Shown piece by piece: positions 33,489 through 41,837 of a DNA stretch of 64,000 nucleotides. The DNA lies in contig NZ_PVTF01000006.1 in assembly GCF_003002815.1 (NCBI RefSeq), positions 124,001 to 188,000 on the forward strand, given 5' to 3'. The first letter of the stretch is position 1, and every line of letters begins with the position of its first letter. The notes under the pieces were generated by a model that was given only the letters and a program-made list of their open reading frames with translations, was not told the origin of the DNA and did not search any database. The position numbers and the translations under genes are program-made. Source of the DNA: Umezawaea tangerina (GTDB taxonomy: Bacteria; Actinomycetota; Actinomycetes; Mycobacteriales; Pseudonocardiaceae).

Positions 33489-35735
33489 TTAGCGGTGGTC
33501 CAGTTCGTCGAGCAGGTGGGTGCCTGCGATGAAGGCGGTGGCGGACAAGGGGCCGTGGTTGGTGGCCAGTTTGCGGAGTTCGCGGAGGGCGGCCTGGTGG
33601 TCGCCGAGGTGGCGATAGCTTTCGGCGACCAGGTAGCGGGCGTTGTCGGCCCAGTCGGACCAGTCGGCGGTGTCGAGGCCGTGGGGGTGGTCGCGGAGGT
33701 GGTCCAGCCAGTTGGCGGCGACCAGGCCGGCGTCGACGGCGTCCTCGTAGCGGGCGGCGGCGTGGTTGGCGTAGGTGGATTGGTACCACTGCTCGACTCT
33801 GGCGCCTTCGCGCAAGGAGGCCTGGCCGATGGCTTCGTTGAGGTCGTCGGCGGCGGCCGCCGGGTGGCCCGCGTCGATGAGGGCGCAGGCGCGGAGGTAG
33901 CGGAGGTGGCCGTGGAGGCGGTTGGAGCCGGTGGGTGGTGGGGACTCCAGGAGCCGGGTGACCAGGGACTGGAAGGAAGCCAGGTCGTTGAGGTGTTCGT
34001 AGGTGTTCCTGAGGCGGGCCAACGACTCCAGGGCCTTTTCGGGTGCGTCCGCGGCGATGAAGGCGGTCAGGGCGGCGGTGGCCGAGTCGATGGCGCCGTC
34101 GGGGCTGATGCCGCTTTCGAGGTCCAGCAGGGAGCCCAGGGCGAGGAGGTCCTCGGCGGCACGGGCGTGCTGTTTGCCGCGGGTCAGGGACGCGCGGGCT
34201 TCGGGGTGCCTGCCCTGGCCCGCGAGCACGTGGGCCAGCCAGTGCTCGCCCCAGGCGCAGGCGCTGTCGTCGCCGGTGGAACGCAGTGCCGCCACGGCGT
34301 CGGCGGTGGTGGCGAGACCTTCGTCGGTCCGTCCTTTGTAGACGATCCACAGGCCGAGCCAGCAGTGGGTGAGCAGGGCTGAGCACTCGTCGCCGTGGCG
34401 GCGGTAGACCTCGGCGCAGCGGCGGAGGACGGCCTCGGTGTCGTCGTCCTGGAAGAACTTCGCGCGCAGCTCGGCGACGCCCGCGGCGACCGGTTCCGGT
34501 GGGGTGGCGGAGATGGCGGCCAGGCAGGCGCGGGCCTCGTCCTGTTCGCAGCGCAGGTCGTGGAGGCGGGCGAGGTGGAGCAGGGCGGTGTCGGACAGGC
34601 CGTCGGTGCGGGCGCGCAGAGGTGGGCGGCTGGTCGGGCTCAGCGGGACGAAGTCCGCGAGCGGGCGGGCGGCGAGGCGGGTGCGGACGCGGTCGCTGAC
34701 CACGGTGGAGGCGTTGCGGCGGTCGAAGCGGTCGGCCAGCTCCAGCGCGACCCGGCGCATCCGGCGGGCGACCTCGTGGAACGGCACGGAGTTCGGGTCG
34801 TCGCCGAGGTCGAGGCGGGTGTCGCCGCGGCCGGCCCGGACCAGGGCGTCGGCGAGGACGGCGACCGAGGTGGCGTACTCCATCGTGGCCAGCGGTCGCT
34901 TGCGCGACTCGAAGCCCTTCATCGGGCCGAGCCGGTCGACGCCCGCGGTCTCGTTGCCGGTGAGCGCGCAGAACTCCACGAGCCTGCCGTGGTTCTCCAG
35001 CGAGTGCGCCTCGCCGGACATGCCGCGCTGCACCCGCCGGTACGCGAGCACGGCCTCGTCCCACCGGCCCGCTTCGGCCAGGGGCAACAACATCAGGCAG
35101 CGCACGAGCACCGTCGGCTCGTCGGAGACCGCGGTCTCGGCGAGGATCGGCGCGGCCAGGGCGTGCGCGCGCGACACCGACTCGGCGTCGCCGCGCGCCA
35201 GGGCCTGCTCGATCCCGACGACGCTGAGCCACCGGTCGTCCTCGTCGACCGCGGCCGTGGCGGTCCACCGCAGGAAGGCCGCCTCCGCCGCCTCCCAGTC
35301 GCCGAGGTGCGCGGCCACGCCCCGGCGCACCGAGTGGACCTCGTGCGGATCGCGTCCGGCGGCCAGGAACCGCTGCTCCACGTCGTCGACCGCCCGGTCG
35401 ATCTCGTCGAGGCCGAAGTCGGGGAAGTCCACCATGCACTCGACGAGCCAGGCGTACCACTGCAGCAGCGTGGCCACGTCCTCCTCGGTGAAGCGCCACG
35501 GCCGCCGGTCGTGGTCGGCGAGGCACTCGCGCAGCAGCCGGTACACCAGGTCCCAGTGGCCGCGGCGGCGGTAGGCGTCGGACAGGTCGCGGCGGGCCAG
35601 GAACAACACCCTGGGCACGTCGGCGTCGTCGGCCCTGCCGACCAGGTCCTCCAGCAACGCGGTCCGGGCGCCGGTGTCGTTCGTGGCGCGCGCTTCGTTC
35701 AGGGAGACCCAGAGCTGGAACTCGGTGGGGTCCAT
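33489..35735 (-). CDS. Large TPR-like helical repeat protein, unknown role
   Basis: A 748-residue soluble protein made almost wholly of helical hairpins. Repeats of the type A-L-L-T-H-C-W-L-G-L-W-I-V-Y-K-G and L-R-Y-L-R-A-C-A-L-I-D-A-G-H-P-A-A-A-A-D-D-L-N-E-A fit tetratricopeptide arrays between about residues 20 and 740. There is no NTPase, HTH, kinase or membrane segment. Such orphan TPR proteins in actinomycetes resemble the sensor half of SARP/LAL regulators without the DNA-binding part. It is transcribed alone, diverging from an MFS transporter. An 18-bp palindrome lies 15 bp before its start. Partner and function are unknown. Confidence 0.75.
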   Translation of the reverse strand: MDPTEFQLWVSLNEARATNDTGARTALLEDLVGRADDADVPRVLFLARRDLSDAYRRRGHWDLVYRLLRECLADHDRRPWRFTEEDVATLLQWYAWLVECMVDFPDFGLDEIDRAVDDVEQRFLAAGRDPHEVHSVRRGVAAHLGDWEAAEAAFLRWTATAAVDEDDRWLSVVGIEQALARGDAESVSRAHALAAPILAETAVSDEPTVLVRCLMLLPLAEAGRWDEAVLAYRRVQRGMSGEAHSLENHGRLVEFCALTGNETAGVDRLGPMKGFESRKRPLATMEYATSVAVLADALVRAGRGDTRLDLGDDPNSVPFHEVARRMRRVALELADRFDRRNASTVVSDRVRTRLAARPLADFVPLSPTSRPPLRARTDGLSDTALLHLARLHDLRCEQDEARACLAAISATPPEPVAAGVAELRAKFFQDDDTEAVLRRCAEVYRRHGDECSALLTHCWLGLWIVYKGRTDEGLATTADAVAALRSTGDDSACAWGEHWLAHVLAGQGRHPEARASLTRGKQHARAAEDLLALGSLLDLESGISPDGAIDSATAALTAFIAADAPEKALESLARLRNTYEHLNDLASFQSLVTRLLESPPPTGSNRLHGHLRYLRACALIDAGHPAAAADDLNEAIGQASLREGARVEQWYQSTYANHAAARYEDAVDAGLVAANWLDHLRDHPHGLDTADWSDWADNARYLVAESYRHLGDHQAALRELRKLATNHGPLSATAFIAGTHLLDELDHR

Positions 35736-35749
35736 CGACGGCCCCGCTC

Positions 35750-35767
35750 CCGGTGTGCTCACACCGG
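35750..35767. promoter_or_regulatory. Perfect palindrome in TPR/MFS divergent region
   Basis: CCGGTGTG-CT-CACACCGG has 8-bp perfect arms. It lies 15 bp ahead of the TPR gene and 113 bp ahead of the MFS start. An operator for one or both genes is likely; no cognate regulator can be named. Confidence 0.5.
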
Positions 35768-35879
35768 AGTAGCTTAGGCCCCCGCGACCGTCCACACGGT
35801 GTTCCCGCCCACAACGGGGAACGGCCCGGACGTGACGCCCCCTTGTGCGGCTTGGCGGGATTCCGAGGGCAGGAGAGCG

Positions 35880-37100
35880 ATGAGCAGGGTGGTCGAGGAC
35901 GTCCGGACCAGCCCCGGCGTGCCGAGAACGGCGCTCGTCCTTGGTGGACTGACCGCGTTCGGGCCGCTCTCGATCGACATGTACCTGCCCGCGCTGCCGC
36001 GGATCGCGGACGACCTGCACGCCGCCGACGCCACCGTGCAGCTCACGCTGACGTCGTTCATCGTCGGCCTGGCGATCGGCCAGCTCGTGCTCGGCCCCCT
36101 GTCCGACTCGCTCGGCAGGCGCCGCCCGCTCCTGGCCGGACTCGCCCTCTACGTCGTCGGCTCGCTGCTGTGCGCGATCAGCCCCACCAGCGGTGTCCTG
36201 ATCGCCGCCCGCGCGCTCCAGGCGCTCGGCGCCGCCGCGGGCATGGTGATCGCCAGGGCCACCGTGCGCGACCTGTTCTCCGGCATCGCGATGACCCGCT
36301 TCTTCTCCACCCTCACGCTCGTCATCGGCCTCGCGCCGATCCTGGCACCGGTCATCGGCAGCCAACTGCTGGCCTGGACGTCGTGGCGAGGGGTGTTCTA
36401 CGCGCTCGCGGGCTTCGGCGCGCTGCTGCTGACCGTCGTCACCCTGCTGCTGCCCGAGTCGTTGCCACCCGCGCTGCGCTCCCCCACCCGCGTCGGCTCG
36501 GCGTTGCGCGCCTACGCCCGCCTGCTCGGCGAGCGGTCGTTCGTCGGCTACGCGCTCGCGTCCGGCCTCATGTTCGCCGCGCTGTTCGCCTACGTCTCGG
36601 GCTCGTCGTTCGCGCTCCAGGGCGTCTACGGCCTGAGCCCGCAGGCCTACAGCCTGGTGTTCGGCCTCAACGGGGTGGGCATCATGATCTCGGGCGTCGT
36701 CAACCGGAGGCTGGTCGGGCGGTTCAGCGGGCACACCATGCTGCTGTCCGGTCTGGTCCTCGCGGCCGTCGGGGGGACCGGCGTGCTCGCCGCGGTGCTG
36801 CTCGACCTCGGCCTGGTCGGGCTGCTGGTGCCGCTGTTCCTGCTGGTGTCGGCGTTCGGGATCGTGCTGCCGAACGCCACGTCGCTGGCACTGGCCGAGC
36901 ACGCGAAGTCGGCCGGTGCGGCCTCGGCACTGCTCGGGGTGCTCCAGTTCGTGATCGGCGGCGGCGTGGCCACACCGCTGGTGGGGCTCGGCGGCCCCGG
37001 CACCGCACTGCCGATGGCTCTGGTGATCGCGGGCTTCGCCGTGCTCGCCCTGGTCGTGTCACTGGTCCTCAACCGGCCTGCCGCGGGCCGCACGGTCTAG
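35880..37100 (+). CDS. MFS drug-resistance transporter (Bcr/CflA family)
   Basis: A 406-residue inner-membrane protein with 12 predicted helices. The start L-T-A-F-G-P-L-S-I-D-M-Y-L-P-A-L-P is the signature of Bcr/CflA exporters, and the loop 2-3 motif A is G-P-L-S-D-S-L-G-R-R-R. A long central loop follows helix 6. AGGAGA precedes the ATG at the right distance; an in-frame ATG 81 nt earlier lacks a site. The family expels chloramphenicol-, bicyclomycin- or sulfonamide-like compounds using protons. It lies 10 kb from the NRPS operon and may not belong to it, but no closer exporter is present in the cluster. Confidence 0.9.
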   Translation: MSRVVEDVRTSPGVPRTALVLGGLTAFGPLSIDMYLPALPRIADDLHAADATVQLTLTSFIVGLAIGQLVLGPLSDSLGRRRPLLAGLALYVVGSLLCAISPTSGVLIAARALQALGAAAGMVIARATVRDLFSGIAMTRFFSTLTLVIGLAPILAPVIGSQLLAWTSWRGVFYALAGFGALLLTVVTLLLPESLPPALRSPTRVGSALRAYARLLGERSFVGYALASGLMFAALFAYVSGSSFALQGVYGLSPQAYSLVFGLNGVGIMISGVVNRRLVGRFSGHTMLLSGLVLAAVGGTGVLAAVLLDLGLVGLLVPLFLLVSAFGIVLPNATSLALAEHAKSAGAASALLGVLQFVIGGGVATPLVGLGGPGTALPMALVIAGFAVLALVVSLVLNRPAAGRTV

Positions 37101-37240
37101 TGGTGTGTCGCAGAGGGTTGACCCGGTAATCAACTCGGCCACGTGGAGAGGCAGGCTTGTCCCACATGTCGAGTGGGGAAGTGGGTGTGGGGATTCGCGG
37201 CACTGGACCCAAATGAAGCGGCGGACGGAGTCGGAGGATC

Positions 37241-37690
37241 GGTGAGGCGATCCGGCAACGGATCTGCCCGATCGCCCGGACCTCGCCCGCCGACTTGGGC
37301 ATCACCAGCTTCGCCACCTGGTCACTGGCCAAGCTCCGCGACCACCTGCTCGACCGCGGCACCGTGGCCGCGATCAGCCGGGAGACCCTGCATCGCATCC
37401 TGAGTAGGGCTGGGATGCCCTGGCAGAGCACCACGACCTGGAAAACGTCCACCGACCCGGACTTCCTCGCGAAGACACACCGGATCCTGAACCTCTACGA
37501 CCACCCGCCCGACGTGAGTACCTGGACCTTCCCAAAGCCCTCCGTCGTCAGTGGCCCGAGGGCGCGTCGCACCTGGTCATGGACAACTTCTCCCCGCACC
37601 GCCATCCCGTCGTCCGGACATGGGCGGCGAGCAACCGGGCCGCCCATCCGAACCTGGACCAGTTACCCGGCCTGCCGCGCGCCGCGCGAG
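37241..37690 (+). pseudogene. IS630-family transposase remnant
   Basis: One frame reads W-S-L-A-K-L-R-D-H-L-L-D-R-G-T-V-A-A-I-S-R-E-T-L-H-R-I-L, the HTH half of IS630 transposases, up to L-Y-D-H-P-P-D. A second frame then gives H-L-V-M-D-N-F-S-P-H-R-H-P, which holds the second catalytic Asp of the DDE triad. The central part with the first Asp and the C-terminal part with the Glu are missing. Internal deletion, frameshift and loss of both ends make it inactive. No clear terminal repeats are seen between 37101 and 37690. Confidence 0.8.
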
Positions 37691-38623
37691 CTAGGCGAAC
37701 AGCGACCCGGCCAGGTACTTCAGCCCGGTGTCCGCCGCGACGGTGACCACGGTGTGGCCCGCGCCCAGTTCCTGGCCGACCTGGATCGCGCCGAGGACGT
37801 TGAGGGCGGACGAGGTGCCCGCGAACACGCCCTCCTCGCGCACCAGGCGCAGGGCGAGCTCGCGGGCCTCGGGTTCGTCGATCGCCAGGGCCTGGTCGTA
37901 GCCGCCCGAACGCAGCAACGGTGGCACCGCGCCGGTGGCGGTGCCCTCGACCGTGTGCGGGCCGTTCGTGCCCTTGGTCAGCACCGGTGACGTGGCCGGT
38001 TCCAGTGCGACCACGCGCACCTCGCCCGCCGCCCGCAGCACGGCCGCGACGCCGGTGAGCATGCCGCCGGTGCCGACCGCGCCGCAGAACGCGTCGACGG
38101 CGCCCGCCTGGTCGACGATCTCCTGGCCCAGCGCGGTGTAGCCGTCCAGGGCGTCGGTGTTGTTGAACTGGTCGGTCCAGAAGGCGCCGTCGCGCTCCAC
38201 GACGCGCTCGACCTCGGCCCTCATCCGGTCGAACAGGTCGGGGGTGACGCGGCCGCCGTCGCTGGGGACGACGGTCAGGTCGGCGCCGAAGGCGCGCATG
38301 GTGCGCAGCTTCTCCGGCGAGAACGCGTCCGACGAGACGACCGACAGCGGGTAGCCCTTGACCGCGCAGACGAACGCGAGCGACGACCCCGTGCTGCCAC
38401 CGGTGAACTCGACGACCCGCCGACCGGGCGTCAGCTCGCCGCGGCGTTCGGCGCCCTCGATCATGGCCAGCGCCATCCGGTCCTTGTAGCTGCCGGTCGG
38501 GTTGCCGCCCTCGATCTTGACCAGCACCTCCGCCGCGCCCGCCGGGACCACGCGGCGCAGGCGCACGACCGGGGTGCCGCCGATGGCCTGGAGCGGGGAC
38601 GGGAGCACGCCTGGGAAGTTCAC
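37691..38623 (-). CDS. Cysteine synthase/CBS-family PLP enzyme
   Basis: A 310-residue fold-type II PLP enzyme. The Schiff-base Lys is K47 in G-G-N-P-T-G-S-Y-K-D-R, the substrate loop is T-G-G-S-T-G-S-S near residue 75, and the phosphate-binding loop is G-A-V-G-T-G-G near 178. It is close in length to O-acetylserine sulfhydrylase but lacks the usual N-x-S-x-S-V-K-D motif, having T-G-S-Y-K-D. It may make cysteine, or a beta-substituted alanine from activated serine. GGAGGAG stands before the GTG. It is a single-gene unit whose 5' side faces away from the serine hydrolase gene behind it. Confidence 0.87.
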   Translation of the reverse strand: MNFPGVLPSPLQAIGGTPVVRLRRVVPAGAAEVLVKIEGGNPTGSYKDRMALAMIEGAERRGELTPGRRVVEFTGGSTGSSLAFVCAVKGYPLSVVSSDAFSPEKLRTMRAFGADLTVVPSDGGRVTPDLFDRMRAEVERVVERDGAFWTDQFNNTDALDGYTALGQEIVDQAGAVDAFCGAVGTGGMLTGVAAVLRAAGEVRVVALEPATSPVLTKGTNGPHTVEGTATGAVPPLLRSGGYDQALAIDEPEARELALRLVREEGVFAGTSSALNVLGAIQVGQELGAGHTVVTVAADTGLKYLAGSLFA

Positions 38624-38735
38624 GGATCTCCTCCTGGTCCGGGGGCCGACCAGCGGACCGTACCGGGCCCGGAGATCGCTCCGCCAGGAGCCGAACGCCG
38701 TCATCGCGACCACCGACCCGGAGGTCGGAGACGGC

Positions 38736-39905
38736 TCAGGCGGCCGCGCAGAGCGCGTGGTCGACCAGGTCCACGGCGACGTCCTTGGTCGGGGCGGGGA
38801 CACCCGGCTTCGGCGTCATGGAGTCGGTGTTGATGGAGACGACCACGCTGCGGCTGCCGTCGGGGCTGACGCCGTTGCGGGTCTTGAAGCCGTGGATGTC
38901 GCCGCCGTGCGACCAGGCGCCGCCGCAGGAGTTCGGGACCCACATCAGGCCGAGGCCGTAGCGGGCGCCGGGCCACGCGCCGTCGAACTTGGCCGCGCGC
39001 ACGGTCTTCCGCATCTCGGCGAGCTGCGCCGGGCGGAGCACCCGACCTCCCAGCAGCGCCTTGAGGAACGTGTTGCCGTCGGCGGTGGTGCTGATCATCT
39101 CCCCGGCCGCCCCGCCCCAGGACGGGTTGAGCGCGGTCGCGTCGATGTCCTCGCCCTCGGGGGTGAACCGCTCGTACCCGACGGCGTGCGGGCCGGGGAC
39201 GAGCGGGGAGGTGCCGGGCGTGTAGGTGTCGCGCAGGCCGAGCGGGCGGACGATCCGCGCCTGGACCTCGTGCTGCCAGGTGTTCCCGGTGACCTCGGCG
39301 ATGATCATCCCGACGAGGGCGTAGTTGGTGTTGGAGTAGCTCCAGTCCGTGCCGGGGGCGAACTCCGGCTTGGACCTCATCGCCAGCGCGACCGCCTCCT
39401 GCGGCGTCAGGGTGTCGAAGCGGTGCTGCTCGAACCCCGCCTGGTCGAACAGGTACGGCAGCTGCGCCAGGTACTCCGGCAGTCCGCTCGTGTGCTGGAG
39501 CAGCTGCCGCACGGTGATCTTCGCGCCGTCGTTGTCGTTGCCGGTCACGACACCGGGCAGCCACCGTTCCACGGTGTCCTCCAAGGACAACCGGCCCTCG
39601 CCGACGAGCTGGAGCAGCGTCGCGGCGACGAAGGTCTTGGTGTAGCTGCCGATCCGGAACCGCGCGTCCCACGGCACCGGCGTCCTCGCCGCCACGTCGC
39701 CGAACCCGCTGCGCACCTTCGCCCGCCACGTCGGGGTGTCCAGCTGCACCAGCACACCGGGAGCGCCGAGCGCGAGCAGCGCGTCCGCGTCGCGCTGGAG
39801 GGTCCTCGTGCCGGTCCGCTCGCCGGTGCCCGCGTCCGCGACCCCCACCGCCGTGGTGCCGAGCACCGTCGTCATCGCCATCAACACCGCACAGGTTCGT
39901 TTCAT
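38736..39905 (-). CDS. Secreted serine hydrolase (beta-lactamase/DD-peptidase fold)
   Basis: A 389-residue exported enzyme of the class C beta-lactamase/DD-carboxypeptidase superfamily. A signal peptide covers residues 1-26. It has S-x-x-K in G-S-Y-T-K, the Y-x-N motif in Y-S-N-T-N-Y, and H-x-G near the end in W-S-H-G-G-D, so all three catalytic elements are present. It is likely a DD-peptidase or esterase. The ATG has no Shine-Dalgarno site, and the message may be leaderless. It is divergent from a two-component system that could regulate it, with a 16-bp palindrome between them. Confidence 0.87.
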   Translation of the reverse strand: MKRTCAVLMAMTTVLGTTAVGVADAGTGERTGTRTLQRDADALLALGAPGVLVQLDTPTWRAKVRSGFGDVAARTPVPWDARFRIGSYTKTFVAATLLQLVGEGRLSLEDTVERWLPGVVTGNDNDGAKITVRQLLQHTSGLPEYLAQLPYLFDQAGFEQHRFDTLTPQEAVALAMRSKPEFAPGTDWSYSNTNYALVGMIIAEVTGNTWQHEVQARIVRPLGLRDTYTPGTSPLVPGPHAVGYERFTPEGEDIDATALNPSWGGAAGEMISTTADGNTFLKALLGGRVLRPAQLAEMRKTVRAAKFDGAWPGARYGLGLMWVPNSCGGAWSHGGDIHGFKTRNGVSPDGSRSVVVSINTDSMTPKPGVPAPTKDVAVDLVDHALCAAA

Positions 39906-39964
39906 GAGGACAACGCTAGGGACGGACCAGGTGCCGGACATCGCCCTGGGAAGGGATCTTCGCC

Positions 39965-39980
39965 TACCCCCGTGGGGGTA
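39965..39980. promoter_or_regulatory. Palindrome TACCCCCGTGGGGGTA
   Basis: Seven-base perfect arms around GT in the 133-bp spacer between the serine hydrolase and the sensor kinase. GC-tract palindromes flanked by TA resemble metal-sensor operators of the CsoR class, but no CsoR gene is nearby, so autoregulation by the NarL-type response regulator is equally likely. Confidence 0.5.
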
Positions 39981-40038
39981 CCGGCGGATACCTCCGCGGG
40001 TCGGCGCGGGGGCGGGCGTCCGCCGCTACCGTGGGCCT

Positions 40039-41157
40039 GTGAGGGTGAACCCGCGACCTGCCATGGTGGACGTGCTGCTGGCGACCGTGCTCACCGGGCT
40101 GACCATCTGCACGCTGCTGGGCCGCACCGGCCGCCTCGACTGGCTCGCCCTGGTGCTCGCCTCGCTCACCGCCGCGCCGCTCGCGCTGCGGCAGCGCGCA
40201 CCCGTGACGACGACGCTGGTCATCGGGGGCGCGCTGGCGGTGTACAGCCTGAACGGCTACGGCGAGTTCCCCAACGCCGGGATCGGCGTGCTGATCGCGC
40301 TGTTCACCGTCGCCACCCTCCGGCCGCCGTCCGTCACGGCGGTGATGTGCGTGGTCACGATGGGCGTGATGACGTTCATCTACCTCACCTCGACGGTCCC
40401 GTTCGTCTGGTCGGAGGTCGTCCAGACGATCCTGGAGACGCTCGGCGCGTGCGCGCTCGGCGAGGGCACCAAGCGGTGGGGGCGGCGTGCCGAACGGCTG
40501 GCCGAACGGGCTGCGCGGGCGGTCGCCGAGGAACGGGTGCGCATCGCCAGGGAGCTGCACGACATCGTCGCGCACCACATGTCCGTGATCTCGCTCCAGG
40601 CCGGGCTGGCGCAGTACGTGCTGGACACCGACCTGGCCACGGCCCGGAAGGCGATCACCACCGTGGGCGACACCAGCCGCGAGGCGCTGGCGGAGATGCG
40701 CAGGCTGCTGGACGTGCTGCGGGTGGACCACACCGAGGACTCCGAGGACGCCGACCTGACCCCGCAGCCGGGGCTGGCGGTGCTCGGCGAGCTGGTGGAC
40801 CGCACCCGCGGGGCCGGGCTGCCGGTCGACATGGTCGTCACCGGCCGGGCCAGGCCGCTGCCGCCGGGGCCGGACCTGTGCGCGTACCGGGTGGCGCAGG
40901 AGTCGCTGACCAACGTGCTGAAGCACGCCGGTCCGGCCAAGGCGCGGATCGACCTCGACTACGGGGAGAGCACGCTGACCCTCAAGGTGTCCGACGACGG
41001 CGCCGCGGTCCGCACCCGGCCCTTGGCCAAGACCTCGCACGGCATCCGCGGGATGCGCGAGCGGGCCGAGCTCTACGGCGGGGTGCTCACCGCGGGCCCC
41101 GCCGAGAACGGCGGGTTCACCGTCGTCGTCCGACTTCCGATGGGTGAGGACCTGTGA
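40039..41157 (+). CDS. Sensor histidine kinase, DesK/NarX-type
   Basis: A 372-residue membrane kinase. About four to five helices occupy residues 8-140 without a large outer domain. A coiled region leads to the HisKA_3 box R-I-A-R-E-L-H-D-I-V-A-H-H-M-S with the phosphorylated His near residue 174, and a C-terminal HATPase with N-V-L-K-H-A and G-I-R-G-M-R-E-R. A TACCGT hexamer eight bases before the GTG suggests a leaderless transcript. It partners the overlapping NarL-type regulator. The signal is unknown, but the divergent serine hydrolase suggests cell-wall stress. Confidence 0.9.
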   Translation: MRVNPRPAMVDVLLATVLTGLTICTLLGRTGRLDWLALVLASLTAAPLALRQRAPVTTTLVIGGALAVYSLNGYGEFPNAGIGVLIALFTVATLRPPSVTAVMCVVTMGVMTFIYLTSTVPFVWSEVVQTILETLGACALGEGTKRWGRRAERLAERAARAVAEERVRIARELHDIVAHHMSVISLQAGLAQYVLDTDLATARKAITTVGDTSREALAEMRRLLDVLRVDHTEDSEDADLTPQPGLAVLGELVDRTRGAGLPVDMVVTGRARPLPPGPDLCAYRVAQESLTNVLKHAGPAKARIDLDYGESTLTLKVSDDGAAVRTRPLAKTSHGIRGMRERAELYGGVLTAGPAENGGFTVVVRLPMGEDL

Positions 41158-41828
41158 CGATCCGCGTGCTCGTGGCCGACGACCAGGCGTTGATCCGGGC
41201 CGGGCTGGTCGCGCTGTTCACCGCCGCGCCGGGGTTGGAGGTCGTGGGCGAGGCCGCCGACGGGGCGCAGGCCGTGGCGGTCGCCGCGGACACCGCGCCG
41301 GACGTGGTCCTGATGGACATCCGGATGCCGGTGATGGACGGGATCGCGGCCACCAGGGAGGTCCTGGCGTCGCCCGGTGAGAGCCCGCCGCGGGTGGTGG
41401 TGCTGACCACGTTCGACCTCGACGAGTACGTGTACAGCGCGCTGGGCGCCGGGGCGTCCGGGTTCCTGCTCAAGGACACGCCGCCGGACCGGATCATCGC
41501 GGCGGTGCACACGATCGCGGGCGGGGACATCCTGCTGGCGCCGCGGATCACGCAGCGGCTGATCGAGGCGCACGCGCGGCACCACCGGAGCACGGCGGTG
41601 GGGGCCGCGGAGCTCGGCGAGCTGACGACTCGGGAGACCGAGGTGCTCCGGTTGGTGGGCAACGGCTTGAGCAACGGGCAGATCGCGCAGCGGTTGGTGC
41701 TCAGCGAGGCGACGGTGAAGACGCACGTGAAGAGGCTGATGGGGAAGCTGGGGCTGAGCAGCCGGGCGCAGGCCGTCGTGGTGGCCTACGAGACCGGGCT
41801 GATCGTGCCCACGACCGCGCGCCCCTGA
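41154..41828 (+). CDS. NarL/LuxR-type response regulator
   Basis: A 224-residue regulator whose GTG overlaps the kinase stop. The receiver domain has D-D near residue 10, phospho-acceptor Asp in V-V-L-M-D-I-R-M-P near 54, and K in L-K-D near 105. The C-terminal LuxR HTH reads L-T-T-R-E-T-E-V-L-R-L-V-G-N-G-L-S-N. It forms a cognate pair with the preceding kinase. A short CCCC-TGA-GGGG hairpin at the stop separates it from the convergent OmpR-type kinase gene. Confidence 0.93.
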   Translation: MTIRVLVADDQALIRAGLVALFTAAPGLEVVGEAADGAQAVAVAADTAPDVVLMDIRMPVMDGIAATREVLASPGESPPRVVVLTTFDLDEYVYSALGAGASGFLLKDTPPDRIIAAVHTIAGGDILLAPRITQRLIEAHARHHRSTAVGAAELGELTTRETEVLRLVGNGLSNGQIAQRLVLSEATVKTHVKRLMGKLGLSSRAQAVVVAYETGLIVPTTARP

Positions 41829-41837
41829 GGGGTCGGT

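Noticed and set aside
33447-35777. Several long plus-strand frames opposite the TPR protein
   Set aside because: They are Gly/Val/Ala-rich mirror frames without start signals; the minus-strand frame has clear helical repeat structure.
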